Shown here one piece after another: positions 1-5,903 of a DNA stretch of 6,773 nucleotides. The DNA is from Gemmatimonadales bacterium (GTDB lineage Bacteria; Gemmatimonadota; Gemmatimonadetes; Gemmatimonadales; GWC2-71-9). The stretch lies in NCBI GenBank assembly GCA_025929805.1, contig JAICPP010000178.1, positions 1-6,773 on the forward strand, written 5' to 3'. A program made the translations under genes and the position numbers. A model generated the notes under the pieces. The model had not been told where the DNA came from. It ran no database searches and saw only the letters and a program-made list of their open reading frames with translations. The first letter of the stretch is position 1; the number at the start of each line of letters is the position of its first letter.

Positions 1-756
1 CGGGCGCTTAAGGCTGCACTCAACCAGGGGATCGTGCGGGCGGCCGAGCGGGAGAAGGACGGCACCTGGCGGGTGAACTCGTGGGTAAAGAGCGGAATTC
101 TGCTGGGATTTCGGCTGGGCCAGACCATCCCCGTAGCGACCAGCGGTCCCTTTACCTTTTTCGACAAGGATACCTATCCTCTCCGCCGCTTCGAGGAGGG
201 TCATGGCATACGAGTCGTTCCGGGCGGATCGGCCATTCGGGACGGCTGCTACGTCGCACCCGGCGTGGTATGCATGCCTCCCATGTACATCAACGTGGGC
301 GCATACGTCGGAGAGGACACCATGATCGACTCCCACGCTCTGGTCGGCTCCTGTGCCCAGATCGGCCGCCGGGTGCATCTCTCTGCAGCGGCCCAAGTCG
401 GCGGGGTCCTGGAGCCCGCCGGGGCCTTGCCTGTGATTATCGAAGACGAGGTGCTGGTAGGTGGTAACGCCGGTATCTACGAAGGCACCATCGTCCGCGA
501 GCGGGCGGTGCTGGCGCCCGGAACCATTCTCACGGGAGGCACCAACGTCTTCGACCTGGTCCACGACCGGCTATATCGGCGGGAGGGCAGCCGTCCCCTG
601 GAGATCCCCCCGGGTGCGGTAGTCGTCCCCGGAACCAGGCCGGTAAAAGCGGGCCCCGGCGCGGCAGCCGGCATCGGGCTCTACGCGCCGGTGATCGTGA
701 AATACCGGGATGAGAAGACGGAGACGGCAGTAAGACTTGAAGAGCTACTCAGATAA
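1..756 (+). CDS. dapD: 2,3,4,5-tetrahydropyridine-2,6-dicarboxylate N-succinyltransferase (DapD), 3' part
   Basis: DapD transfers a succinyl group from succinyl-CoA to tetrahydrodipicolinate in the cytoplasmic succinylase route to meso-diaminopimelate and lysine. The frame is open from base 1, so the gene starts upstream; the GTG at 34 lies inside conserved sequence and is not the start. 251 residues are visible; against the roughly 274-residue E. coli enzyme about 30 N-terminal residues are missing. Visible marks are the helical N-terminal segment ending WVKSGILLGFRLG, then a left-handed beta-helix of hexapeptide repeats holding YINVGAYVGEDTMIDSHALVGSCAQIG-type sequence (seen in pieces as YINVGAYVGEDTMID and GSCAQIGRRVHLS), GGVLEP, and a C-terminal VPPGAVVVPGTRP-like strand with YAPVIVKY. 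The coenzyme-binding part reads VGGNAGIYEG and TGGTNVFDLV, unlike the GARSEVVEG form of E. coli, so it belongs to a divergent DapD subgroup. The TAA is 20 bases before the yjbQ-like start, suggesting one operon. Confidence 0.93.
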   Translation, partial: RALKAALNQGIVRAAEREKDGTWRVNSWVKSGILLGFRLGQTIPVATSGPFTFFDKDTYPLRRFEEGHGIRVVPGGSAIRDGCYVAPGVVCMPPMYINVGAYVGEDTMIDSHALVGSCAQIGRRVHLSAAAQVGGVLEPAGALPVIIEDEVLVGGNAGIYEGTIVRERAVLAPGTILTGGTNVFDLVHDRLYRREGSRPLEIPPGAVVVPGTRPVKAGPGAAAGIGLYAPVIVKYRDEKTETAVRLEELLR

Positions 757-776
757 GCGGGAAACGGTTCTAGACG

Positions 777-1199
777 ATGACCACCCACACCCACTATCTC
801 TGGTTCAATACCAGGCAACGGCAAGAGATCATCGACATCACCGACCAGGTCTCCGAGCAGGTCGATGCGAGTCGGGTGCGGGAGGGGCTCGTCCTGGTCT
901 CGGCCATGCACATCAGCGCCTCCGTATTCGTCAATGATCACGAGTCGGGTCTGTGGCACGACATCCTCAAGTGGCTGGAGGAGACCATTGCGCCCTGGGA
1001 TCCCGGGCGCTACCGCCACAACGAGACCGGCGAGGACAACGCGGCTGCCCACCTCCGAAGCCTTACGGTCGGGCATGAGGTGATCGTCCCCATTACGGCC
1101 GGCAAGCTGGATCTGGGGCCCTGGCAGCGGGTGTTCTACGGGGAATGGGACGGGCAGCGGCGCAAGCGCGTCGTCATCAAGGTGCTCGGCGAGAGCTGA
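777..1199 (+). CDS. yjbQ: YjbQ/UPF0047 family protein (secondary thiamine-phosphate synthase family)
   Basis: A 140-residue protein, full length for the YjbQ family (E. coli YjbQ is about 138 aa). The family signature is present throughout: MHISASVFVND (residues 44-54), YRHNETGEDNAAAHLR (79-94), the VPITAGKLDLGPWQ stretch (104-117) and FYGEWDGQRRKRVV (120-133). Conserved His45, His81, Glu86-Asp87-Asn88, His92, Trp116 and Glu123 are the expected core of the single-domain trimer. Family members have been reported to complement thiamine-phosphate synthase mutants weakly, but their physiological reaction is unsettled, so the name should not be taken as proven function. The usual HTSA/HTTA motif is HISA here. 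The ATG at 777 is chosen because it gives the family-typical N-terminus; no strong Shine-Dalgarno sequence is visible in the 20-base gap after dapD, which fits translation in the same operon. No biochemical link to DapD is evident. Confidence 0.92.
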   Translation: MTTHTHYLWFNTRQRQEIIDITDQVSEQVDASRVREGLVLVSAMHISASVFVNDHESGLWHDILKWLEETIAPWDPGRYRHNETGEDNAAAHLRSLTVGHEVIVPITAGKLDLGPWQRVFYGEWDGQRRKRVVIKVLGES

Positions 1200-1245
1200 A
1201 AAGAAGTCGGGCCAGAACAGCCAGCCTCGGCTGTCCTGGCCCGAC
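1199..1245 (-). terminator. Intrinsic terminator for the minus-strand lipoprotein gene
   Basis: Arms at 1206-1222 and 1229-1245 form a 17-bp stem around a 6-base loop (1223-1228). On the minus-strand RNA all 17 pairs form, one of them G-U; on the plus-strand RNA the same position is an A-C mismatch. Downstream on the minus strand follows the U-rich run TTCTTTTC (1205-1198). On the plus side no U-run follows (CATGTGAATTC). It is therefore mainly a terminator for the leftward genes, though it may also halt or protect the convergent dapD-yjbQ transcript. The U-tract overlaps the last codons of the yjbQ-like gene. Confidence 0.82.
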
Positions 1246-1250
1246 CATGT

Positions 1251-1284
1251 GAATTCTATCCTGGGGTTTAGTGCCCCAGAATTC
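1251..1284. repeat. Interrupted inverted repeat spanning the lipoprotein stop codon
   Basis: GAATTC (1251-1256) pairs with GAATTC (1279-1284), and TGGGG (1262-1266) pairs with CCCCA (1274-1278). A 5-base bulge (1257-1261) interrupts the left arm, and the 7-base loop (1267-1273) contains the TAA stop of the minus-strand gene. It sits about 6 bases from the strong terminator stem and may be a second 3'-end hairpin. No U-run follows directly, so an independent terminator role is doubtful. Confidence 0.4.
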
Positions 1285-3094
1285 TGGCGGCCGTACTCAC
1301 CCGTGACGCAGCCTTGAAGCGGAACATCGCCTCATGCCTGCTGCCATCGGCAAGCGTCAGAATGAATCGGCGGCAGGTGCCGGCCCAGCCTGGGTTTGTC
1401 TTCCAGACGTAGGCGTAGCTGTACCCCATGGATCGCAAGCCGCTCGAGCCGGATACACCCGGGCGAACCGTGTGCTCCGGGGTACCGGTGGGACACACTG
1501 CCGGTTCCGAGCTCGGAGAATTCGAAGCCAGGATCTGAATCCAGCGCTTACCACCCACCGTGAACTTCACGGGAACCGAAGTACCTGCCGTGACGACATT
1601 GACGGCCGGCAGATTTCTTATCGGTGAGAAGAACCCCTTAAAGGTGATTCCGCTCTGTACGGTCATGGAGACCGATGTCCCAACCGCATGGTAATTCGGG
1701 CTGGCCGGAGTGAACACCACCGACAGGGTGGTCGGCCCGGTCCCAAGGATTGTGCCGGCCGCCGGAGTGTAGGCAAAGCTGCCGGCCAGCGTCACACCCC
1801 CGACGCCAGTCGCGGTCGCGTTGAGCTGTTGGGCCCCGAGCGGTACACCCGCTGTGATCGAACCCGGCGTCCAGCTGAGGAGTGGGGTCGCTTGAGCAAT
1901 GGTGAAGGACTGGACCACATCCTCCGCCGGAGCGTAGTCGTCGTTACCGGCCTGGCTGGCAGTCAAGGTGCAGGTCCCCGCCCCGGTGATCGAGACGGTG
2001 GTTCCCAGCACCGTACAGGTACCGGCGGAGCTGAGGCTCACCGGCAGACCGGAGCTGGCCGAGGCGCTCACCGAGAAGTCGGCGTCGCCAAACACCCTAT
2101 TGGGCAATGGACCAAAGGTGATGCTCTGGGGCTCGGCTGTGCCCGATTCCGAGCCGGCTACCCAACCGACGGCATTGATGTACAGCTGCTGCACGGTAGG
2201 ATCCTGCAGAGTCGTTGGGTCACGGATTTCACCCAGACCGTCGAAGTAATAGTTCGGCGCAAAGCTGAAGCTCACCACGCGGCCTTGTCCGAGCTCCCGC
2301 GCCAGCACTGCCGGCCTTCCGCTCGGTACCCGCATCAGAACCGTCGAAGGATTGCTGGCAAACACGACCTGCGGGCCGGCATCGTGGCCGTCGGCCATAA
2401 AGGTGAACGAAGCCGGTATTCCCGCTAACACCGGGTGGCCGGCAGCGGCCGCTAGCGCTTCATAGGTTATCTGACAGGCGCCGCAGTTCTGCTCCGAGCC
2501 ATCGGGATTGAGATCCATGTCCTGGAGCATCAGCTCCGGCATCTCAGGCTGGGATTCATATCCGTTCCAGCGCGCGGTCACGAAACCGCCCCCGTTCTGC
2601 ACGAAGCTGGTCAGCGCGGTCTGCGCCGAGGACGGGAGCGGAGCATCGTAGGTCGCACCATTCAGGTGGACGACCGCGTCGAATCCGCTCAAGGACGGGT
2701 TAGTCCCGTCCCAGGTGTTCTCTGGAGCAGGTCGCAGACTGACCACAAAGCCCGCGTTCGCCAGGCTGTTTGCCAGGGCGTTGGTCGATACGAAGTCGCT
2801 GTCGGCCAGCACCAGCACGCTCGGGCCGGTGCCCGAGAACGCCGTACCCAGGCTGAGTGAGACCCTCGGGGCGATCGCCTGGTTAGGACGGATAGTCGAG
2901 CCTGCACGGCGACCGGCCGACTTGGGCAGCGGGTGCCTTGCTGTCGCCGCAAGAGTTGTAGTCGGGGACGTGGGCTCCGTGGGCTGGTCCGTGCTGCAAC
3001 CGAGCTGGCCCAATAGGATAGCTGCCGCCAACGGCAGGAGGCGCCGACCCCGGCGGTATTGCGGGTGCGTGAGTGCATTACGTGGGCCGGTCAT
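1268..3094 (-). CDS. Probable lipoprotein with ThuA/amidotransferase-like, Ig-like and PxKF-like domains
   Basis: 608 residues from the ATG at 3094, chosen because GGAGG lies 5 bases upstream; an ATG at 3106 (612 aa) overlaps that Shine-Dalgarno site and has none of its own. The N-terminus has a basic RRGRR patch, a hydrophobic stretch and GQLGC, making Cys33 a likely lipid-attachment site, though Gln at -3 is atypical. A Thr/Pro-rich linker follows. Residues about 92-313 look like a ThuA/class I glutamine-amidotransferase-like fold (VLVLADSDF start, FDAVVHLNG, NGGGFVTARW, HPVLAGIPASF); no catalytic Cys-His-Glu triad is evident, so it may bind rather than catalyse. It carries a CGAC motif (Cys204, Cys207). 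Residues 322-400 and 401-480 are Ig-like domains; the first resembles the MBG type (ITFGPLPNRVFGDADFSVSA, ASQAGNDDYAPA). Residues 484-597 resemble the PxKF domain (FFSPIRNLP, VPVKFTVGG). It probably acts on the cell surface or in the periplasm; substrate unknown. Confidence 0.85.
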   Translation of the reverse strand: MTGPRNALTHPQYRRGRRLLPLAAAILLGQLGCSTDQPTEPTSPTTTLAATARHPLPKSAGRRAGSTIRPNQAIAPRVSLSLGTAFSGTGPSVLVLADSDFVSTNALANSLANAGFVVSLRPAPENTWDGTNPSLSGFDAVVHLNGATYDAPLPSSAQTALTSFVQNGGGFVTARWNGYESQPEMPELMLQDMDLNPDGSEQNCGACQITYEALAAAAGHPVLAGIPASFTFMADGHDAGPQVVFASNPSTVLMRVPSGRPAVLARELGQGRVVSFSFAPNYYFDGLGEIRDPTTLQDPTVQQLYINAVGWVAGSESGTAEPQSITFGPLPNRVFGDADFSVSASASSGLPVSLSSAGTCTVLGTTVSITGAGTCTLTASQAGNDDYAPAEDVVQSFTIAQATPLLSWTPGSITAGVPLGAQQLNATATGVGGVTLAGSFAYTPAAGTILGTGPTTLSVVFTPASPNYHAVGTSVSMTVQSGITFKGFFSPIRNLPAVNVVTAGTSVPVKFTVGGKRWIQILASNSPSSEPAVCPTGTPEHTVRPGVSGSSGLRSMGYSYAYVWKTNPGWAGTCRRFILTLADGSRHEAMFRFKAASRVSTAARILGH

Positions 3095-3099
3095 GTTTG

Positions 3100-3104
3100 C
3101 CTCC
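3100..3104 (-). promoter_or_regulatory. Shine-Dalgarno GGAGG deciding the lipoprotein start
   Basis: On the minus strand the sequence reads ATGGAGGCAAACATG. GGAGG sits 5 bases before the second ATG (3094), an ideal spacing, and lies inside the codons that would follow the first ATG (3106). This favours the 608-residue product over the 612-residue one. Confidence 0.7.
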
Positions 3105-3164
3105 ATACTGCGAAGGTGGAACTACGGTTAAGAGCCCTCTCGTTAAGCGTGAACCTGTGAACGA

Positions 3165-3224
3165 CCGTGGACTGTACTAACGTGTTGAGTACCAAATTCC
3201 CGTGGTCCTGAACTAACTTGTTGA
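3165..3224. repeat. Imperfect direct repeat (two ~25-bp copies) upstream of the lipoprotein gene
   Basis: Copy 1 (3165-3188) and copy 2 (3200-3224) both run CCGTGG, then 5 or 6 variable bases, then ACTAAC(G/T)TGTTGA, matching at 12 of 13 bases in the core. The cores are 36 bases apart. On the minus strand each core contains a short AAC-N2-GTT dyad. A further CCACGG, the inverse of CCGTGG, lies at 3231-3236. The copies sit in the 185-bp non-coding gap, about 70-130 bases upstream of the minus-strand lipoprotein start, where operators or upstream activator sites could be. I see no convincing -35/-10 pair in this gap. Confidence 0.55.
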
Positions 3225-3279
3225 CCGCTGCCACGGAAAAACCTCTAACCTTCCGCAGCAACTCCTTCCCCTACCTGCT

Positions 3280-5253
3280 TCAACGGTTGGTGCGCTTGCC
3301 GTTCTCTTTCTTTGCCGGTGCCGGAGCCTTGGCCTGCGTCGCTGCTGCCGGCGGTTCCAGCACAAAGGTGGTCCGTGCTTCGCTGCCTTTAACCGCCGCC
3401 ACCAGGGTCCGCCGTCCGACCTTCGATGCCGGAGTCCAGCGGGTGTGCGCGCGACCGCGCGCATCGGTCATCACCCGGGCTGGACTGACAGTTCCGAACT
3501 TGGTGCTGAACACCACCGGCTGATCCGGCACCGGGTTCCCATAGGCGTCGGTCAGATCGACGTCCAGTGACTGCACCGCCCGATTCGCGGTTCCCGGCTT
3601 GGGCGTGACGAAGGCCAGGTTGGCTGGCCGCGACGCCCGGGCCCGGGCCGAGATTTCGATGGCTCGTTCGATTCCCTCTACCTCGGCCGTCAGGTGCTGC
3701 ACCCCCGCCGTCCGGCCCAGCGTCCAGGAGATGGCGACGCGTCCGGTCGAGTCGGTAGTCACCACGCTATCGGCCACGGTGCCAGTTGCCGGCAGCAGCG
3801 TCACGGGCACCCCTGGAACCACATTCCCAGCCCGATCGAGCACCTGGATCTGGACTGCCGGCCGAAGCACTTGGTTCACCGAACCCTCGTGCTTCGCGGC
3901 GCCCACCACCGATGCCTTGGCTGCTTCGCCCGCCAGTGCCCTCGCCGTGACGGGGAAGCGCGGCACTGTCCGAGGACTACCCACCTGGACGTAGGCTCGC
4001 TGCGTACCGCTGCGCGGTCCCAGTGTCCAGCGAGCCCGCGCTTCCCCCAACGAATCCGTCCGCGATTCCGCAGCCACCACGCTGCCGTCATCTCCAGCGG
4101 CCCAGGCCACCGGCACCGCTACCATGGCGACACCGCTGGTGTCGGTGACTCTGACGACGACCGACTCACTGAGCGTGGACCCGGCCTTGCCTTCCAACCC
4201 TTCACTCACCACGGTGAGCCGCGTGTTCGCGGCGACCGGCTCCGCTTCCGCGGTGACTACGGTGGGGCTGGCCACACCCTCTGCCGTCACCGTCAGCGTC
4301 TGCCTGCCCGGGAAGTCGCCGAGCGTCCAGGAGGCCCGTGCGATACCCTGGGTGTCCGAGGTGTCGGACTGGGGCTCGGCCCGTCCTGCTCCGTCCTCCA
4401 GGATGAACCGGACGGGAGCTCCGGAAATCGGCCGTCCACTCCTCGAGACAACCTGCACCGTCACCGGCTGAGAGACTCGCCGTCCTGCCGGGGCCCGCTG
4501 CCCGTCACCGGACAGCAGCGTGAGCGACGAGGGCACCGGATATACCTCCACCGGGAGCTGCGCGATCATCGCATCCGAACTGGCGGTGAACGTCGTTCTT
4601 CCCGGAGCCACAGCCACGGCGTCACCCAGACTGTCCACCGACGCGACCGACGGGTCCGCGGAGTGCCAGCCAGGACTGGAGCCGGGGATCTCATGGCCTC
4701 TTGCGTCCACCAGATGCGCCGCGGCTTTGCCCCGGTCTCCCTCCGCAATCCGGAGCAGGGTGTCAGCCGAGATTCGCAGAGCTGCCGGCCGCTGAATCAC
4801 GTAGACCCGAGCCTTCACCGATTTTCCGCCGACCGCCACCATGATCGCCGAACCGCCGGGACCCCGGGTGACCACGGTACCAGCACTATCGACCGTGGCG
4901 ACGCTCGTGTCACTACTGCTCCACACCGTCGGCGCTCCCAGGAGCGCGTTTCCTCTCGCGTCGGTGGCCGTTACCGCCAGCTGAATGGTGTCACCGATCG
5001 AGCTTGCCGTATCTACAGTCGGCGAGACCCCGATCCAGCGCACCGGTGTCAGACTCGCGGCGGCCAGTGAATCCGCCTCGTACTGCGACCTGAGCGAGTG
5101 GGTGTACGAAAGGATCGACACCAACCCGGCTCCAGCCGAAATCAGGCCGGCGCCCCAGCGCCAGGCATTACTGATCAGGCCATGGGGGCGCAGGGCCTGA
5201 GGAATGACTGGCTTCGCTGGTGCTGCGGGTGCTGGTTTACTCCATCCGGTCAC
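3280..5253 (-). CDS. Membrane-anchored multi-Ig-domain (Big_2/Big_1-like) surface protein
   Basis: 657 residues from a GTG at 5253, preceded 9 bases upstream by GGAAAGGG; a TTG at 5340 would extend it only through sequence already coding in another frame, so it is rejected. A Pro/Ala-rich cytoplasmic stub (about 1-24) is followed by one hydrophobic helix near 25-51, with no cleavage site obvious, implying an N-terminal anchor and exported C-terminus. Residues about 69-154 form a Big_2-like domain (PTVWSSSDTSVATVDSAGTV), and 156-239 a second, weaker one. Four Big_1/invasin-like repeats follow at about 243-337, 344-439, 445-538 and 542-633, each with G-x-P/V-V early and a D-x-x-G-x-A-x-x-x-W-T-L-G-like strand; their Trp residues are 309, 409, 510 and 606. 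The C-terminus is an Ala/Pro/Lys-rich basic tail. No enzyme motif or cell-wall sorting signal is seen; an adhesive or structural stalk is the likely role. The start overlaps the upstream gene's end by 17 bases, implying translational coupling. Confidence 0.85.
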   Translation of the reverse strand: MTGWSKPAPAAPAKPVIPQALRPHGLISNAWRWGAGLISAGAGLVSILSYTHSLRSQYEADSLAAASLTPVRWIGVSPTVDTASSIGDTIQLAVTATDARGNALLGAPTVWSSSDTSVATVDSAGTVVTRGPGGSAIMVAVGGKSVKARVYVIQRPAALRISADTLLRIAEGDRGKAAAHLVDARGHEIPGSSPGWHSADPSVASVDSLGDAVAVAPGRTTFTASSDAMIAQLPVEVYPVPSSLTLLSGDGQRAPAGRRVSQPVTVQVVSRSGRPISGAPVRFILEDGAGRAEPQSDTSDTQGIARASWTLGDFPGRQTLTVTAEGVASPTVVTAEAEPVAANTRLTVVSEGLEGKAGSTLSESVVVRVTDTSGVAMVAVPVAWAAGDDGSVVAAESRTDSLGEARARWTLGPRSGTQRAYVQVGSPRTVPRFPVTARALAGEAAKASVVGAAKHEGSVNQVLRPAVQIQVLDRAGNVVPGVPVTLLPATGTVADSVVTTDSTGRVAISWTLGRTAGVQHLTAEVEGIERAIEISARARASRPANLAFVTPKPGTANRAVQSLDVDLTDAYGNPVPDQPVVFSTKFGTVSPARVMTDARGRAHTRWTPASKVGRRTLVAAVKGSEARTTFVLEPPAAATQAKAPAPAKKENGKRTNR

Positions 5254-5650
5254 AGAGCGGCACCCTTTCCTCGCCCGCCATTTCTCCGTCGCCGTCCGTT
5301 CTCGGGAGCTCCGCGCCGGCCAACAGTCCCACGAACACAACGCAGCTACGACCCGGACGGGCTCGATGCGTCGCCTTGGCCCGCCAGCCGTTCGATGTCA
5401 CGCCCAGAATCTGGATCTTCACGTCGGCTCCAGGATTCAACGCCAGCGCATCGAGGCTGCCGGCATAGATCGGGTGCGAGGTTCGATACTTGTCCTGGGC
5501 CGCAACGACATTCCGCAGCGCCGCCTTCAGGATCGATGCCGGCGTCGACTGCCACGAGGCACTCGCGTTCTGGCCCCAGGCGCCGATGGGCGCGCCAAGG
5601 CTCAGTCCGAGCACAAGAGCGTGGGCTGTCAGATGTCGAGCTCGAGACAT
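5237..5650 (-). CDS. Sec-exported small protein resembling a type IV/type II pseudopilin head domain
   Basis: 137 residues from the ATG at 5650, chosen because AGGAGG lies 4 bases upstream; a TTG at 5755 would precede the signal peptide with 35 unlikely residues. Residues 1-26 form a Sec signal peptide (basic SRAR, hydrophobic ALVLGLSLGAPIGA, cleavage likely after AWG26). The mature part starts with an amphipathic helix carrying ILKAALRNVVAAQDKY and then IYAGSLDALAL, followed by beta strands with VKIQILGVTSNGWRAKATH and SCVVFVG, and a C-terminal VPLCD. This layout resembles the globular head of pilins and pseudopilins; Cys103 and Cys133 are placed to form the usual C-terminal disulfide loop. 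The prepilin N-terminus (GFTLIE-type helix and peptidase site) is absent, so it cannot be assembled like a normal pilin. It is first in the leftward surface-gene group and overlaps the Ig-repeat gene. Function unknown. Confidence 0.8.
   Translation of the reverse strand: MSRARHLTAHALVLGLSLGAPIGAWGQNASASWQSTPASILKAALRNVVAAQDKYRTSHPIYAGSLDALALNPGADVKIQILGVTSNGWRAKATHRARPGRSCVVFVGLLAGAELPRTDGDGEMAGEERVPLCDRME
5263..5270 (-). promoter_or_regulatory. Ribosome binding site inside the upstream gene, for the Ig-repeat gene
   Basis: GGAAAGGG on the minus strand ends 9 bases before the GTG at 5253. It lies within the coding sequence of the pilin-head-like gene, near that gene's stop, so ribosomes finishing the first gene could restart here. 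It is the main support for the GTG start. Confidence 0.45.
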
Positions 5651-5654
5651 CGTT

Positions 5655-5660
5655 CCTCCT
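5655..5660 (-). promoter_or_regulatory. Shine-Dalgarno AGGAGG deciding the pilin-head-like start
   Basis: A perfect AGGAGG followed by AACG and ATG (5650) on the minus strand. It places the start directly at the signal peptide and excludes the upstream TTG at 5755. Confidence 0.8.
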
Positions 5661-5884
5661 GCATTCGGACCACCAGCTTCGGAAGGTGGCGAATGTTCTG
5701 CCGTCCGTCCGTCCCTCATGTACCGAAGGCTTTGAGGCACATCTATTTTCAGCAAACAGAGGCAAACTTACAATTCGTAGAAACGCGACAGCGTCAAGAA
5801 TACAGGCAGCGGAAACTCCAGGGGAAACGCGGAATTGCGGAATTGTTTGCTGCGCGTAGTGCTATGTCATGCAACCGAGCGCAG
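5661..5884 (-). promoter_or_regulatory. Non-coding leader region, likely promoter of the surface-gene group
   Basis: No coding potential is credible here on either strand. About 5735-5845 is clearly richer in A+T than the flanking genes, as expected for a promoter. A TTGACG hexamer on the minus strand (5797-5792) is a fair -35 match; 18 bases further is only TTGTAA (5773-5768), a poor -10, so no exact promoter is claimed. Small repeats present are CCGT three times (5701-5712) and GCGGAATT twice in tandem (5829-5844). An inverted pair GCTGCGC/GCGCAGC (5849-5855, 5879-5885) encloses 23 bases near the ETF-QO gene's end. Confidence 0.35.
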
Positions 5885-5902
5885 CGGCCTCGTGCAAGGC
5901 CG
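5885..5902 (-). terminator. Small stem-loop just after the ETF-QO stop codon
   Basis: CGGCCT and AGGCCG (minus strand; 5902-5897 and 5890-5885) form a perfect 6-bp GC-rich stem with a 6-base loop, beginning one base after the TGA of the ETF-QO gene. No U-run follows, so this is not a classical intrinsic terminator. It could mark the 3' end of that transcript or be chance in GC-rich DNA. Confidence 0.25.
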
Positions 5903-5903
5903 T

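Noticed and set aside
1688..2428. A 246-codon open frame on the + strand
   Set aside because: It is antisense to the lipoprotein gene, of low-complexity Arg/Gly-rich composition, with no ribosome site or recognisable family.
3222..3265. Bulged stem (CTGC-GGAA with TTCC-GTG-GCAG) after the Ig-repeat gene as its terminator
   Set aside because: The TTTTT run lies within the loop and arm rather than after the stem, so it does not fit an intrinsic terminator.
3694..5070. A 458-codon open frame on the + strand
   Set aside because: It lies wholly antisense to the Ig-repeat gene, and its translation is Arg/His/Pro-rich without any domain. GC-rich coding DNA commonly leaves an antisense frame open; the minus-strand frame has clear Ig repeats.
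5254..5340. A longer N-terminus for the Ig-repeat protein from a TTG at 5340, or a frameshift fusion with the upstream gene
   Set aside because: This stretch codes for the conserved Cys-rich end of the pilin-head-like protein in the other frame, and the alternate-frame peptide has no signal or domain. The frame happens to be open, but I see no clear slippery site.
5701..5714. (CCGT)3 microsatellite as a phase-variation switch
   Set aside because: Only three units, outside any coding frame and not between convincing promoter elements.
5651..5755. A 35-residue N-terminal extension of the pilin-head-like protein from a TTG at 5755
   Set aside because: It would bury the Sec signal peptide, whereas a perfect AGGAGG precedes the ATG at 5650.
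5849..5885. 7-bp inverted repeat GCTGCGC/GCGCAGC as a terminator or operator
   Set aside because: The 23-base loop is long, no U-run follows on either strand, and 7-bp GC-only inverted repeats are easily chance here. Kept only as a remark in the leader-region entry.
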